From contig CP150569.1 in NCBI GenBank assembly GCA_049487715.1, forward strand, positions 1-64,000: a stretch of 64,000 nt of DNA, read 5' to 3'. The notes beneath the pieces are model-generated. The model was not told the DNA's origin and made no database searches. It saw only the letters and a program-made list of their open reading frames with translations. The position numbers were made by a program, and so were the translations under genes. Positions within the stretch are counted from its first letter, which is position 1. Every line of letters starts with the position of its first letter. This stretch comes from Pycnococcus provasolii (taxonomy: Eukaryota; Chlorophyta; Pseudoscourfieldiophyceae; Pseudoscourfieldiales). Shown here in pieces: positions 7,368 through 17,092 of this stretch.

Positions 7368-10193
7368 ATGGCTGCTCGAAAGCTTGCGCCACCGGCCGTT
7401 GTGCTTGACGCCCTTAAGCGGCGAGGTGACGCATACGCAGAGGTCGGAGTGACTCCTCTCGTATCCATCCCGCCGCCGCCACAGCAAGGTGCGCTTGTAC
7501 AGTTGTGTGAGCTCGAGCTGTTCCGTGGTGCGCCGGAAGCACTGGTGAGAGGTCTTAGCGTGCTGACCAGGTCGCAGACGTTCCCAAACCACGGTGACGT
7601 GCTCATCCGTGAGGGTGACTTGAATGGCGACATCTACGTGCTTACCCACGGTGTGGCGGACGTGCGAACGTCGAGGGCAGCGCAGGCGGCACGACTGGCA
7701 GCAGGGGACGTGTTTGGCGAGATGGCCGCGCTTACGGGCGAACCTCGGTGGGCAACGGTGACTGCGGGCGCAGGCGGCTGCACGTGCCTTGTGATCCCGC
7801 GCGAGGTGTTCCAGGCGGGGCTTGAGCGCTGGCCCGCGTATCGAGCACAGCTCGAGGCGCTTGCGGCAGCACGGCAGAGCTCGCTTCTGCAGGGCGACGG
7901 TGCGGTGTCACTCGATATCACGCTTTCGACGGCGCCTTCACCTGTGCCAACGCGGGCGGTACGGTCGTCTCGAGCGTCGCCCGCGTTGGTGGCGTTGCCT
8001 GCTCCCGCGGCGGCGCCGACGACGCGGGCAGTGCCGCCGCAGACGCAGTCGTACGCACCTGCGCCCACGTTGGAGGCGTTGCCTGCACCCGAGGCGGCGC
8101 CGACGATGCGGACAGTGCCGCCGCAGACGCAGTCGTACGCACCTGCGCCCGCGTTGGTGGCGTTGCCTGCACCCGAGGCGGCGCCGGCGACGCGGGCAGC
8201 GCCGCAGACGCAGTCGTACGCACCTGCGCCCGCGTTGGTGGCGTTGCCTGCACCCGAGGCGGCGCCGGCGACGCGGGCAGCGCCGCAGACGCAGTCGTAC
8301 GCACCTGCGCCCGCGTTGGAGGCGTTGCAGCGTCGCGATGATGCAACGGCGGACTCGCGCCGCGCGAATGACCAAGCGGAGACATTAGCCAACCTGCTCG
8401 AGGAGGAGCGTGCGGCCAAAGCTCAGCTGACTGTGATGCAGGCGGCGCATGTGGCAGAGCGTGACGCGGCGATTGACAATGCTCAGACAGCGCGCGCCGA
8501 GCTTGCTGCGTTGCGACAGGAGCTGCAGCGTCGCGACGAGGCGTTGGCGGACTCACGTCGCGCCAATGACCGGGCGGAGGAGTTCGCCAGGATGCTCGAG
8601 GAGGAGCGTGCGGCCAAAGCTCAGCTGACTGCGATGCAGGCGGCGCATGTGGCGGAGCGTGACGCGGCGATTGTTGCCGCGGTGCAGCAGGAGCTGCAGC
8701 GTCGCGATGAGGCGGCGGCGGACTCGCGTCGCGCAAATGACCGGGCGGAGGAGTTGGCCAGGATCACAATGCGCACACAGCCAAAGCCGCCGCTTGTTTC
8801 GGAATCGAAGGAGTTTGAAGTGCACCCATCGGCAAATGGGGGTCCTCCGCCGAACTTCTTACGTCGTGTTCGCGAGGTGTCCTCAAGTCTCGTTGTCAGC
8901 AAATACGACGACGACGAGGATGGCGAATTCGATGACGACGAGTTTGGCGAGGATGAGGCGAACGTGTTGCGCGGCCTTCTAAGCTACAGAGGAACGCCCG
9001 TTTCCGCGTCACGAACTCTACAACGCCAGCTCGTCCCAGGCAGCGAACGAAGTCGTCGGCGACGGAACGCTCCTCGTTCTGCGCCGGTGGCCTTTCCCGG
9101 ATTTGACGCGTCGGCACCTCCCTCCCCCGCGGCGCCGAATGGCGACTTGATGAGTGCGGTTCACGAGTTGCGCGCCGAGATGACGCGCATGCGTGGCGAA
9201 CTCGAACGTCTTCAGAAGGTGCCACATGTGGATGATCTGCCTGCACCGCCACCGCCACCACCTCCCACCACTGTGCATGTGCGCGGTGATGAGGATCACG
9301 AGTTGCGCGCCGAGATGATGCGCATGCGTGGCGAACTCGAACGTCTTCAGAAGGTGCCAAATGTCGTCCCAGGATTGGGGTCGACACCCGCAGGGATTGC
9401 AGCTGTCGCGCCGTTTGTGTCATCTTCCTCGGCTCTTGAGTCGGAGATGCGGCAGCTACGTGCGGACATTACTGCGGCGACACGAGAGCGCGAGGCTAGC
9501 CTTGCACACGAATTGTGTGAGCTGAGGAGCGACCTGCGCGCGGAGCTTCACAGCGTCGTACGCGATTCTGCTAGTGCAAGTGCCCAACAGGCGCGCGGCA
9601 CTTTGGATGCAAATCCTTCCGTTACATCTCCTCCTCGTTCTGCGCCGGTGGCATTTCGCGGATTTGACGCGTCGGCACCTCCCACCACTGTGCATGTGCG
9701 TGATGATGAGGTTCACGAGTTGCGCGCCGAGATGATGCGCATGCGTGGCGAACTCGAACGTCTTCAGAAGGTGCCAGATGTCGATGATCTGCCTGCTCCG
9801 CCACAGGATCCAAGTCAGGTTGCATCTCGCGCACGGCGCACACAAGCCTCCATTGAGAGCTCGGCTTTGAGAAGTCGGCTTGCTAAGCACCGCGAGGAAC
9901 TCGAGAGCCTGCTCGACGAACACTCGGATTTGGTTGAGCTCGGGATCACGAGTCCGGCTTCTGTTCCCAACGGGACATTGACGCCAACGCGGCTTGCTCG
10001 CGCATCCGCCAACCGTGCGATGCATGAGTCTGCGTCTCTCCGCCAAGCCGCGCAGAGTAAATCGCACGACTTGGATGGTGCTGATGTCCCGCACGGTCGT
10101 CCACCACGGCCACGATCCTTTCAAAATGACGCATTGGATCCCTCTAGTCCTGACTTTCGCAAGGCGTTGGCTAGCTGGGGTCTTTCTTCATAG
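7368..10193 (+). CDS. Cyclic-nucleotide-binding-domain coiled-coil protein
   Basis: A 941-residue protein. Residues from about 45 to 160 form one cyclic-nucleotide-binding domain. Its phosphate-binding cassette GDVFGEMAALTGEPRWATV keeps the Gly-Glu and the Arg that contact the nucleotide phosphate in this family. After it come four near-identical tandem Ala/Pro-rich repeats (about residues 205-320, PAPEAAPATRAAPQTQSYA), a coiled coil made of repeated RRDEALADSRRANDRAEE units (about 325-465), an acidic stretch, and three dispersed copies of the helix HELRAEMMRMRGELERLQKV. No kinase or channel domain is present. It is therefore probably a scaffold or cytoskeletal regulator responding to cAMP or cGMP. 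The adjacency of a DPY30-domain gene may be meaningful. Confidence 0.85.
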   Translation: MAARKLAPPAVVLDALKRRGDAYAEVGVTPLVSIPPPPQQGALVQLCELELFRGAPEALVRGLSVLTRSQTFPNHGDVLIREGDLNGDIYVLTHGVADVRTSRAAQAARLAAGDVFGEMAALTGEPRWATVTAGAGGCTCLVIPREVFQAGLERWPAYRAQLEALAAARQSSLLQGDGAVSLDITLSTAPSPVPTRAVRSSRASPALVALPAPAAAPTTRAVPPQTQSYAPAPTLEALPAPEAAPTMRTVPPQTQSYAPAPALVALPAPEAAPATRAAPQTQSYAPAPALVALPAPEAAPATRAAPQTQSYAPAPALEALQRRDDATADSRRANDQAETLANLLEEERAAKAQLTVMQAAHVAERDAAIDNAQTARAELAALRQELQRRDEALADSRRANDRAEEFARMLEEERAAKAQLTAMQAAHVAERDAAIVAAVQQELQRRDEAAADSRRANDRAEELARITMRTQPKPPLVSESKEFEVHPSANGGPPPNFLRRVREVSSSLVVSKYDDDEDGEFDDDEFGEDEANVLRGLLSYRGTPVSASRTLQRQLVPGSERSRRRRNAPRSAPVAFPGFDASAPPSPAAPNGDLMSAVHELRAEMTRMRGELERLQKVPHVDDLPAPPPPPPPTTVHVRGDEDHELRAEMMRMRGELERLQKVPNVVPGLGSTPAGIAAVAPFVSSSSALESEMRQLRADITAATREREASLAHELCELRSDLRAELHSVVRDSASASAQQARGTLDANPSVTSPPRSAPVAFRGFDASAPPTTVHVRDDEVHELRAEMMRMRGELERLQKVPDVDDLPAPPQDPSQVASRARRTQASIESSALRSRLAKHREELESLLDEHSDLVELGITSPASVPNGTLTPTRLARASANRAMHESASLRQAAQSKSHDLDGADVPHGRPPRPRSFQNDALDPSSPDFRKALASWGLSS
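8035..8330 (+). repeat. Tandem coding repeats inside the cNBD gene
   Basis: Units of about 75-81 bp encoding PAPEAAP..TQSYAPAPALVAL are repeated nearly identically. The last two copies, around 8160-8310, are almost base-for-base identical, which indicates recent unequal exchange or slippage. Confidence 0.8.
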
Positions 10194-10386
10194 CGGGTTG
10201 CTTTGATGACCAGTTAGCATGTAAACTTTAACATTTTTGTTTGTCTGTTTCGCTATGGCGGCGGCGAGTCCGAAGACATCCAGTAGTGTGTACGGGTAGT
10301 GTGTGAATGGTTCACAGTGTAGTTTTGTTAATTACAAGAAGAAAAAAGTGGTACAAAATGTCCAAAATGTACTGAAATGAGCGATC

Positions 10387-11055
10387 TTAGCCTGACTGTA
10401 GTGCCAATAGTTCCTCCTCTAATTTTGTAACTTCGTCAAGTGAAGTGGCGTTCGCAATTGCAATTTTGAGCTCCGCTCGCCTTTTCGCCATTTCGCTGTT
10501 ATCACTCGCGTCGGCGCCACCGCCGCGAGCCTGCGCACTTGACGGACCGACGCCAGGCTCGCCCACGCCAGCAGCTAGTTTTCGCTCGCCCGATTTCACG
10601 CGCGTGAAGTCGAGCGACTTGAGTTGTGGGAGAAGTCGGACAACGTGCAGGCGGTACTGCGCCACCTCTGAGACGGGATTGCCGAGGAGGCTGAGCACCG
10701 TGAGATGCTTGCACGCGGCGAGAGGCGTGAGCTCCGAGACGTCGGCGAGGCAGTTGTTCGTGAGTATGAGCGTCTCCAGGTTCGGAAGTCTTTCTGCCAA
10801 GTTGGGCGTAATGCGACGCACGCGATTGTTGCTTATTAGCAAGGCTTTGACTTTTCTGAGCGTGGGAAAGCCGTCGAGCCTTGTGATGTCGTTGTCGGTG
10901 AGGTCTATGCAGTCAAACTGGTTTTCCGTCGCGCCTAGGTTCTCGATGACCGCGAGTTTGTGAGCGCGCAGTCCTAAGGTGTAGTCGTCGGTGCACGACA
11001 TGTACTGCGGACTCTTCGTGATGAGCTCGGCCGTGAGTCGCCCAGCCGCTGCCAT
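10387..11055 (-). CDS. U2 snRNP protein A' (U2A')
   Basis: A 222-residue leucine-rich-repeat protein of the spliceosomal U2 snRNP. With U2B'' it binds U2 snRNA stem-loop IV. The N-terminus RLTAELITKSPQYMS, the segment VIENLGATENQFDCIDLTDN and the ILTNNCLADVSELTPLA repeat closely follow U2A' of animals and plants, and the LRR cap SLDFTRVKSGER is intact. The C-terminus is a charged helix. The ATG at 11055 gives the family's usual start; the frame upstream has only a GTG. The gene diverges from Sec61 alpha across 624 bp. Its presence shows that the organism keeps a spliceosome although most genes here lack introns. Confidence 0.93.
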   Translation of the reverse strand: MAAAGRLTAELITKSPQYMSCTDDYTLGLRAHKLAVIENLGATENQFDCIDLTDNDITRLDGFPTLRKVKALLISNNRVRRITPNLAERLPNLETLILTNNCLADVSELTPLAACKHLTVLSLLGNPVSEVAQYRLHVVRLLPQLKSLDFTRVKSGERKLAAGVGEPGVGPSSAQARGGGADASDNSEMAKRRAELKIAIANATSLDEVTKLEEELLALQSG

Positions 11056-11679
11056 GCTTGTCACACGCCGGCGCGCCGGTGAGTGTGTGCGCACAGTGCC
11101 TCTAAGCTCGACTGGAGCCGGTGGACGGGATGGGACGAGCTCCGCCGCCACCGTGAGAGAGGAGAGGAGGAAGGGAAGGGAAGGGAAGGGACCCGGGAGG
11201 AGTGCGGTTAAAATAAACCCCGAACAATCGCCTCGTCGAGATCCCGAATAATTTGGAACCCCGAAGAAGAGCAGTTGTCGTGATGACGAATCCAGAACTA
11301 ACCCGCTTTGCTTTGTCTTGTCGAAACCCTAAGAATCAGACCCTGGAAAGTTCGTCGGGGTTCCCTCCCCTCCCCGTTGGGAGAAGACGGAAGGACGTCG
11401 TTGAGCGGAGGAGGCGGCTGAACTGCGCCTGGAATAGCGGACCCCTCGATGCGAACAAGAACCAACAACGGGCTCCCCTTCCCTTCCCCTTCCCCTTCCC
11501 CTTCCCCTTCCACCCCCCAGCACAGCACACAGCGAACCCTTCCCTCGCCCTAGCTAGGTGGGACCAATCGCACTCGACGACGCACACACAAACAGCAGCC
11601 AGCGCCATAACTTCGCGCTCTGCACTGCACTGCACTGCACGCACAACGCCCGCATAGATAAAACATACGCCCGTCCACA
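11056..11679. promoter_or_regulatory. Shared promoter region of U2A' and Sec61 alpha
   Basis: This divergent promoter contains AACCCCGAA at 11216-11224 and 11257-11265, its reverse TCGGGGTTCC at 11355-11364, a plant-type telo-box word AAACCCTAA at 11324-11332, and a CCCCTT-type pyrimidine tract at 11473-11511 shortly before the Sec61 start. Confidence 0.55.
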
Positions 11680-13110
11680 ATGTCCTCCGGGTTCCGCGTG
11701 CTGCACTTGGTGCGCCCGTTCCTCTCCGTGCTGCCGGAGGTGCAGTCCGCAGATCGCAAGGTGCCCTTCCGCGAAAAGGTGCTCTACACCATGGTCGCGC
11801 TCTTCATCTTCCTCGTCTGCTCGCAGCTGCCGCTCTACGGAATTCAAAACAGCAACGGCGCAGATCCGTGGTACTGGGCGCGCGTCATCATGGCCAGTAA
11901 CCGAGGAACGACCATGGAGCTTGGCATCAGCCCGATCGTCACCTCGGGGCTCGTCATGCAGCTCCTCGCGGGCTCGAAGATCATCGAGGTGGACAACAGC
12001 ATCAAGGAGGATCGCGCGCTCATGAACGGCGCGCAGAAGCTTCTCGGTGTTCTCATCACCATCGGAGAAGCTGTCGCGTACGTCGTCAGCGGAATGTACG
12101 GAGACGTGCGCGAGCTCGGCGCAGGTAACGCCATCCTCATCATCGTGCAGCTCTTCTTTGCGGGCATCATCGTCATTTGCCTCGACGAGCTGCTCCAAAA
12201 AGGATACGGACTCGGAAGCGGAATCAGCCTGTTCATTGCCACGAACATCTGCGAGAACATCATCTGGAAGGCGTTCAGCCCCACGACCATCAACAGCGGA
12301 CGTGGCATCGAGTTCGAGGGCGCGGTCATCGCGCTATTCCACCTGCTCATCACGAGGTCTGACAAGGTGCGGGCTCTCAAGGAAGCTTTCTACCGCTCGA
12401 ACCTGCCGAACATCACCAACCTTGCAGCCACGGTGCTCGTGTTCCTCGTCGTGATCTACTTCCAAGGTTTCCGCGTCGACCTGCCCGTGCGTTCGAAGCG
12501 CGCACGCGGACAGCAGGGCTCTTACCCCATCAAGCTGTTCTACACGTCGAACATGCCCATCATCCTGCAGAGCGCGCTCGTCAGCAACCTGTACTTTATC
12601 TCGCAGCTGCTGTACAAGCGGTATGGAGGAAACTTCCTCGTTCAGCTGCTCGGACGCTGGCAGGAGGCTGAGTACGGGCAAAGCGGTCAGCTCGTTCCCG
12701 TCGGTGGCTTGGTGTACTACATCTCGCCGCCGTCGAGCCTTAGCGACATTGCCGCCAACCCTCTGCATGCCATCTTCTACCTTGCCTTTATGCTCACCGC
12801 GTGCGCGCTCTTCTCAAAGACGTGGATCGAGGTGTCCGGCTCGAGCGCGCGCGACGTCGCGAAGCAGCTCAAGGAGCAGCAGATGTTCATGCAGGGACAC
12901 AGGGAGAGCTCGCTGCAGAAGGAATTGAACCGCTACATTCCCACCGCCGCAGCGTTCGGAGGAATGTGCATTGGTGCTCTGACAGTCGTTGCGGACTTCA
13001 TGGGTGCCATCGGCTCGGGGACGGGAATTCTGCTTGCGGTGACGATCATCTACCAGTACTGGGAGACGTTCGACAAGGAGAGGCAGGAGATGTTTGGCAT
13101 GTTCCAATAG
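11680..13110 (+). CDS. SEC61A: Protein translocation channel Sec61 subunit alpha
   Basis: A 476-residue multi-spanning ER membrane protein that forms the protein-conducting pore of the Sec61 translocon. The N-terminus [18 protein letters not shown], the plug region and the ten predicted membrane helices match eukaryotic Sec61 alpha over the whole length. The cytosolic ribosome-binding loops are present ([20 protein letters not shown], and the region around [15 protein letters not shown]). Length equals the family norm. The start codon lies in an ACAATG context. AATAAA-like signals follow the stop (13119-13133). Confidence 0.97.
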   Translation: MSSGFRVLHLVRPFLSVLPEVQSADRKVPFREKVLYTMVALFIFLVCSQLPLYGIQNSNGADPWYWARVIMASNRGTTMELGISPIVTSGLVMQLLAGSKIIEVDNSIKEDRALMNGAQKLLGVLITIGEAVAYVVSGMYGDVRELGAGNAILIIVQLFFAGIIVICLDELLQKGYGLGSGISLFIATNICENIIWKAFSPTTINSGRGIEFEGAVIALFHLLITRSDKVRALKEAFYRSNLPNITNLAATVLVFLVVIYFQGFRVDLPVRSKRARGQQGSYPIKLFYTSNMPIILQSALVSNLYFISQLLYKRYGGNFLVQLLGRWQEAEYGQSGQLVPVGGLVYYISPPSSLSDIAANPLHAIFYLAFMLTACALFSKTWIEVSGSSARDVAKQLKEQQMFMQGHRESSLQKELNRYIPTAAAFGGMCIGALTVVADFMGAIGSGTGILLAVTIIYQYWETFDKERQEMFGMFQ

Positions 13111-13358
13111 AGAGAGAGAAAAATAAAATAAAATGCGCTTTCTGGGAAATATATTTGTGGGAGAACCAAAACTTTAAGTTGGTTGTGTGGTGTGTGGATG
13201 TGAGAGTGAGCGTGAGAGTGGAGTAGGAGGGGTTTTTTGTTTTCTTTTGTAGGTCAAAATTTCAAAGATGGACGGGAGAGTGTGTATCACCAAAAAAAAA
13301 AGATTATACAAAAAAGAAGAAGAAAAATATAAACACGAAAAAGCACATACGAAGGCTT

Positions 13359-16300
13359 TCACCTTGCCTCCGCCGTCTCCTCCGCCTGCACGACGGACAC
13401 GAGCCGCTTCAGAACATTCTTCACTGCTTCAGAGTCGTCAAGGTAATACCGCGCGTGCGATCGCTTGCGACCTACCGTACAAGTGAACAGGCTGTTTTCC
13501 GAGCAAATGTAAGTAATCCCGCTGTCGGATTCCACATCGCGACGCGCAGACTGTGAGCGCTGCAGCGACGCGGCGGATGTGAGATCTTCCCCAGACGTAT
13601 CGTTCGAAAATCCAAAATCGCGTATCACCTGCCCCTCCGAGATGGAATTTTTCAAAATTTCCTGCGACGAAAGTGTCGATCGAAGAGGGTGTGTTTCCGC
13701 TGCAAGCGGCGAGGGAACCGGCACATCTCCGTACTTCGTTCCACCCGCGCATTTCGACTCGAAGTACGCGAAGAGATCCTCGTCACGTCCAAGGAAGTGG
13801 CCTGCGCAGAGCACAAACGTATCCTTGCCAACCTTCTCCTCCACCTGCAGCGACGAGATGATACGGTCAATCGCCGCACCTTTCGACACGCCCATGGGAC
13901 GCACCTCCACGCTTCGGAGACCTTGCACAATGTCCACCGCGGCGTTGGAGATTGGACCTGTCCAAAGGTGCTGGAGCATGTCGCGAGCCTGCAGGCGTCC
14001 AAACTCTTGGTCGGCGTAGCGGTAATTCCACACGAGTGATGTCTCGCGCGCCTCAACAAATGACCGCGGCGTTCTCTCCGTGAAGTACTCGTACACCAGG
14101 CGCACGCTTTCAAACCAGTCCATGTTGTACGCGCTGTCTACCGTGGTGGACCATCCCGATGAAAGTTCAAGCTCTTTGGACTCCACGTTTGCGCCATCCG
14201 CCGCCGCAGCCTCTTTCGTCGGCGAACCGCCCAAGGGTGACCTTTCCGCACCACCTTTCGTAGCCTCGTGCTCCTTTATAGAAGTCTTCTGTTCCACCGC
14301 TGCCTTCTCCGCAGCCTTCAGAGCAGCTGAGGCGGAGTTGCCGCCACGTTGCGAATTGTCGTCGCCCTTTGCTCGCCTCAGACTTCGCTCGAACGAAGAT
14401 CTGCCTAGGTTGCCGGCATCGTGCGACTTTCGCCCCACGACTTGGCTGACTGAAAAGACGTTCGTGAGGGCGGGGTGATTCGGAGGCGTGCGGATGAACA
14501 CTCCGTTCTCCGCCGACAGCCAAACTGGCAGGTCGCCAAACACCTCCTCGAGACGCTTGCGCTCGCTTCCGCTGAAGATGACGACGATCGTGCGCGGATT
14601 CTCCGCCAACCTTCGTAGAAATGCCTTCATCTCAGGCGACACCTTCTTCACCTCGCGCGTGTGATCGATAGATCGATTCGCGAGCATGCCAGTCTTCTCC
14701 ACTTTCTGCGTGAGCGTCGCATTGAAGCCGAAGACAAGAAGCCTGAAGTTGGACTTGGCGAATGCATTCACCGCGACGTCCGTCGACATCATCGGCGGAA
14801 TCTTCAGCCTACGCAGCTCCGCCTCGACGTGCGTGTCGTTCAGCTCGCTGATGAAGTTGTCCGCCCAGGCCGCCGACGTGTGCGTCTTGATGTGGTTCAT
14901 GTTGTTTCTATGCCGCTCCGTCTTCTCCTTTTCCGGCATCGACAACGCGTCCTCGATCGCGAGCGCCATCTCGCCGATGTTCCACGGATTCACGAGGATA
15001 GCGCCCGCGCCCAGGCTCTGCGCGGCGCCCGCAAACTCGCTGAGAACGAGCACGCCTTTCTGGTCAATCTGCGCCGCGACGAACTCGTAGGACACGAGGT
15101 TCATACCGTCGCGCAGTGACGTGATGAGTGCAACATCCGTCACGGCGTACAGCGCGCACAGCTCGTCGATGCCCATCTCACGGTCGAGGTGGTGAATCGG
15201 AACCGAACCGATGGTCCCGAAGCGTCCGTTGATGCGCCCCACAATCTCGTGCACAAGCGAGCGCAGCTTCTGGTACTCGGCGACGTGCGTTCGCGTCGGA
15301 ACGGCGATCTGAACGAGCAGGACTTGGTCCCTCCACTGCGGGCGCTCGAGCAGGAACTTCTCGAACGCGAGAAGCTTCTGCGGGATGCCCTTGATGGGGT
15401 CCAGGCGGTCGACGCCAAGCATCACCTTCTTGCCTGCAAACCGCGTCTTGAGCACGTCGATCTGCTTGCGCACCTCCGGCTTGTTCAGGGCGCTCGTGAA
15501 GTGCTCGGGGTCGATGCCGATGGGAAATGCGGCGACGCGCGTCGCGCTCCCTCGATCCTCCACGCCCTCCGGCGTTCCCTCGAGGCCCAGGATGCGCGTG
15601 CACGCGCTGACGAAGTGCCTTGCGTAGTCGTAGGTGTGGAAGCCCACGAGGTCTGCGCTGAGAACGCCTCGGAGAACAGCCTCTCGCTGGGGCAGCGTTC
15701 GATAAATCTCCGACGAGGGGAAAGGCGTGTGCAGGAACCACCCCAGTTTCATTCCAGGAACGCGCTCCTTGAGCAGGCTGGGCAGAAGCATGAGGTGGTA
15801 GTCGTGGCACCACACGATGTCGCCCTCGCGATACACGCGAAGCACCTCCTCGGCAAATTTCACGTTTGCCGTCATGTACGCGTTCCACTGGTGTTTCATC
15901 GTCTGCGTGCCGTCTAGCCTCGTCTCGAGCGGCAGGGTCACGTAGTGGAACAGCTGCCACAGCACGCTGTTGCAGTACCCGTTGTAGTACAGCTCGACGA
16001 GGTTCTCGTCGAGGTACACGGGATGGTACCTGCGCCCGTTCAGAGCCTCACCTAGCGTCGACTTGTCGGCGTCAGACGTGACGTGCATTCCTGGCCAGCC
16101 CACCCACGTGACGTCGTAGTTTTTCTCCGCACCTCGCAGGCCGGCGACGAGTCCGCTCACGCTGTCCCTAAGACTCCAGCTTCCGTCCGGTCCCCTCGTC
16201 GCGCTCACCGGCAACCTGTTCGCGACGATAATGAGGCGGTACCTCGACCCTCTCGTCGAGCTTCCCGCTCCCGCGTTGAAGTCCACTTCGCTTCCCGTGT

Positions 16301-16670
16301 CCTCTGAGTCCGACGCCAGGAGTCCGCTGCTTCTGTTTCGGCGCAGCTGGCGCTCCTGGAGCAGACGTTCCACCCTCGACGTGGAAACCGCCGACGACCG
16401 TGACGCCATGGACGTGGTGTCCAGACCCGAGCTCGAGTGGCTGAGCGGCGGCTGCGTCGCAATCCTGTCGTTGACATTTCCCATGCTTCCCGGCGGGCTC
16501 TTTCTCACGCCGAGGTTAGCCGCGGAGTGCGCGCGAGGCCGCTCTGGCGATGCGGGCACGGTGGGCGGCGTCCCCGAGCCCGAGCCGTTGTTGGCGTTGT
16601 GGCTGGGCACTGTAGGCGGTAGGGTTGAGTGCGCGTCCTTGGGCGAGGAGGTGACCGGAGAGCTCGTCAT
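13359..16670 (-). CDS. TPS: Trehalose-6-phosphate synthase with degenerate phosphatase domain
   Basis: A 1103-residue bifunctional-type protein. After a Ser-rich N-terminus, residues from about 145 to 620 form a GT20 synthase domain that joins UDP-glucose and glucose-6-phosphate. It retains WCHDYHLMLLP, GVDRLDPIKG (the Arg and Lys that bind phosphate and UDP) and DGMNLVSYEF. The C-terminal part is a HAD trehalose-phosphatase-like domain (about 640-1040), but its motif I, normally DYDGT with two catalytic Asp, reads FGFNAT, so dephosphorylation is not expected. Later motifs such as the SAENGVFIR loop persist. A low-complexity Ala/Lys/Glu insertion sits inside the phosphatase-like part. The synthase is probably active or regulatory. 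The ATG at 16670 is the first in frame. Confidence 0.93.
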   Translation of the reverse strand: MTSSPVTSSPKDAHSTLPPTVPSHNANNGSGSGTPPTVPASPERPRAHSAANLGVRKSPPGSMGNVNDRIATQPPLSHSSSGLDTTSMASRSSAVSTSRVERLLQERQLRRNRSSGLLASDSEDTGSEVDFNAGAGSSTRGSRYRLIIVANRLPVSATRGPDGSWSLRDSVSGLVAGLRGAEKNYDVTWVGWPGMHVTSDADKSTLGEALNGRRYHPVYLDENLVELYYNGYCNSVLWQLFHYVTLPLETRLDGTQTMKHQWNAYMTANVKFAEEVLRVYREGDIVWCHDYHLMLLPSLLKERVPGMKLGWFLHTPFPSSEIYRTLPQREAVLRGVLSADLVGFHTYDYARHFVSACTRILGLEGTPEGVEDRGSATRVAAFPIGIDPEHFTSALNKPEVRKQIDVLKTRFAGKKVMLGVDRLDPIKGIPQKLLAFEKFLLERPQWRDQVLLVQIAVPTRTHVAEYQKLRSLVHEIVGRINGRFGTIGSVPIHHLDREMGIDELCALYAVTDVALITSLRDGMNLVSYEFVAAQIDQKGVLVLSEFAGAAQSLGAGAILVNPWNIGEMALAIEDALSMPEKEKTERHRNNMNHIKTHTSAAWADNFISELNDTHVEAELRRLKIPPMMSTDVAVNAFAKSNFRLLVFGFNATLTQKVEKTGMLANRSIDHTREVKKVSPEMKAFLRRLAENPRTIVVIFSGSERKRLEEVFGDLPVWLSAENGVFIRTPPNHPALTNVFSVSQVVGRKSHDAGNLGRSSFERSLRRAKGDDNSQRGGNSASAALKAAEKAAVEQKTSIKEHEATKGGAERSPLGGSPTKEAAAADGANVESKELELSSGWSTTVDSAYNMDWFESVRLVYEYFTERTPRSFVEARETSLVWNYRYADQEFGRLQARDMLQHLWTGPISNAAVDIVQGLRSVEVRPMGVSKGAAIDRIISSLQVEEKVGKDTFVLCAGHFLGRDEDLFAYFESKCAGGTKYGDVPVPSPLAAETHPLRSTLSSQEILKNSISEGQVIRDFGFSNDTSGEDLTSAASLQRSQSARRDVESDSGITYICSENSLFTCTVGRKRSHARYYLDDSEAVKNVLKRLVSVVQAEETAEAR

Positions 16671-17092
16671 GACAAGACAAGACAAGACAAGGCGAGGCGA
16701 GACGAGGCGAGGCGAGAGGGAGGAATGGAGGGGACAAAGGGGAAAGGGGAAAGGACAAAAAGGGGAAAAGCCGAGGTGAGTGGATAAAGCCAGAAGAAGA
16801 TATTTTCGTTTCGTTTCCGCACCACCAGCCTAGCTAGCCAACTACTCTGAGCAGGCCAACCCCCAATCCTGTCTAGCTAACCCTAAGCTAACCCTAAGGG
16901 TAGCGTCTGATGATGCTTCAAACCCTAACCCGTTGCCCGTGGTCCTGCCCCTGCTATCCTAGGACCCGGTCTGCCCGTTCCCTTCCCAGCCTCCCAGGGC
17001 GTGCGCTCGTCATTCCCTCCCCTTCCCTTCTTGCTGGTCTTGTCGTAACCGTTCTTCACCAGACAACCACGGTTACCCCTTGCCATCTTGCC
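16671..17092. promoter_or_regulatory. Divergent promoter region TPS / THOC3
   Basis: The TPS side begins with a purine-rich tandem tract of GACAA and GGCGA pentamers (about 16671-16712). Telomere-like words TAACCCTAAG repeat at about 16877-16900, and AAACCCTAA (telo-box type) lies at 16920-16928 upstream of the THOC3 gene. Confidence 0.5.

Noticed and set aside
7634-8736. Two long antisense frames opposite the cNBD gene
   Set aside because: They arise from repetitive GC-rich coding DNA and show only Ala, Pro and Arg periodicity.
15178-15960. 260-codon frame inside the TPS gene
   Set aside because: Shifted reading of highly conserved TPS codons; Arg/Pro/His-rich shadow.
16910-17092. N-terminal extension of THOC3 from an upstream ATG
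   Set aside because: Composition is unlike the family and the region carries promoter-type words; the ATG at 17093 begins the first WD repeat.
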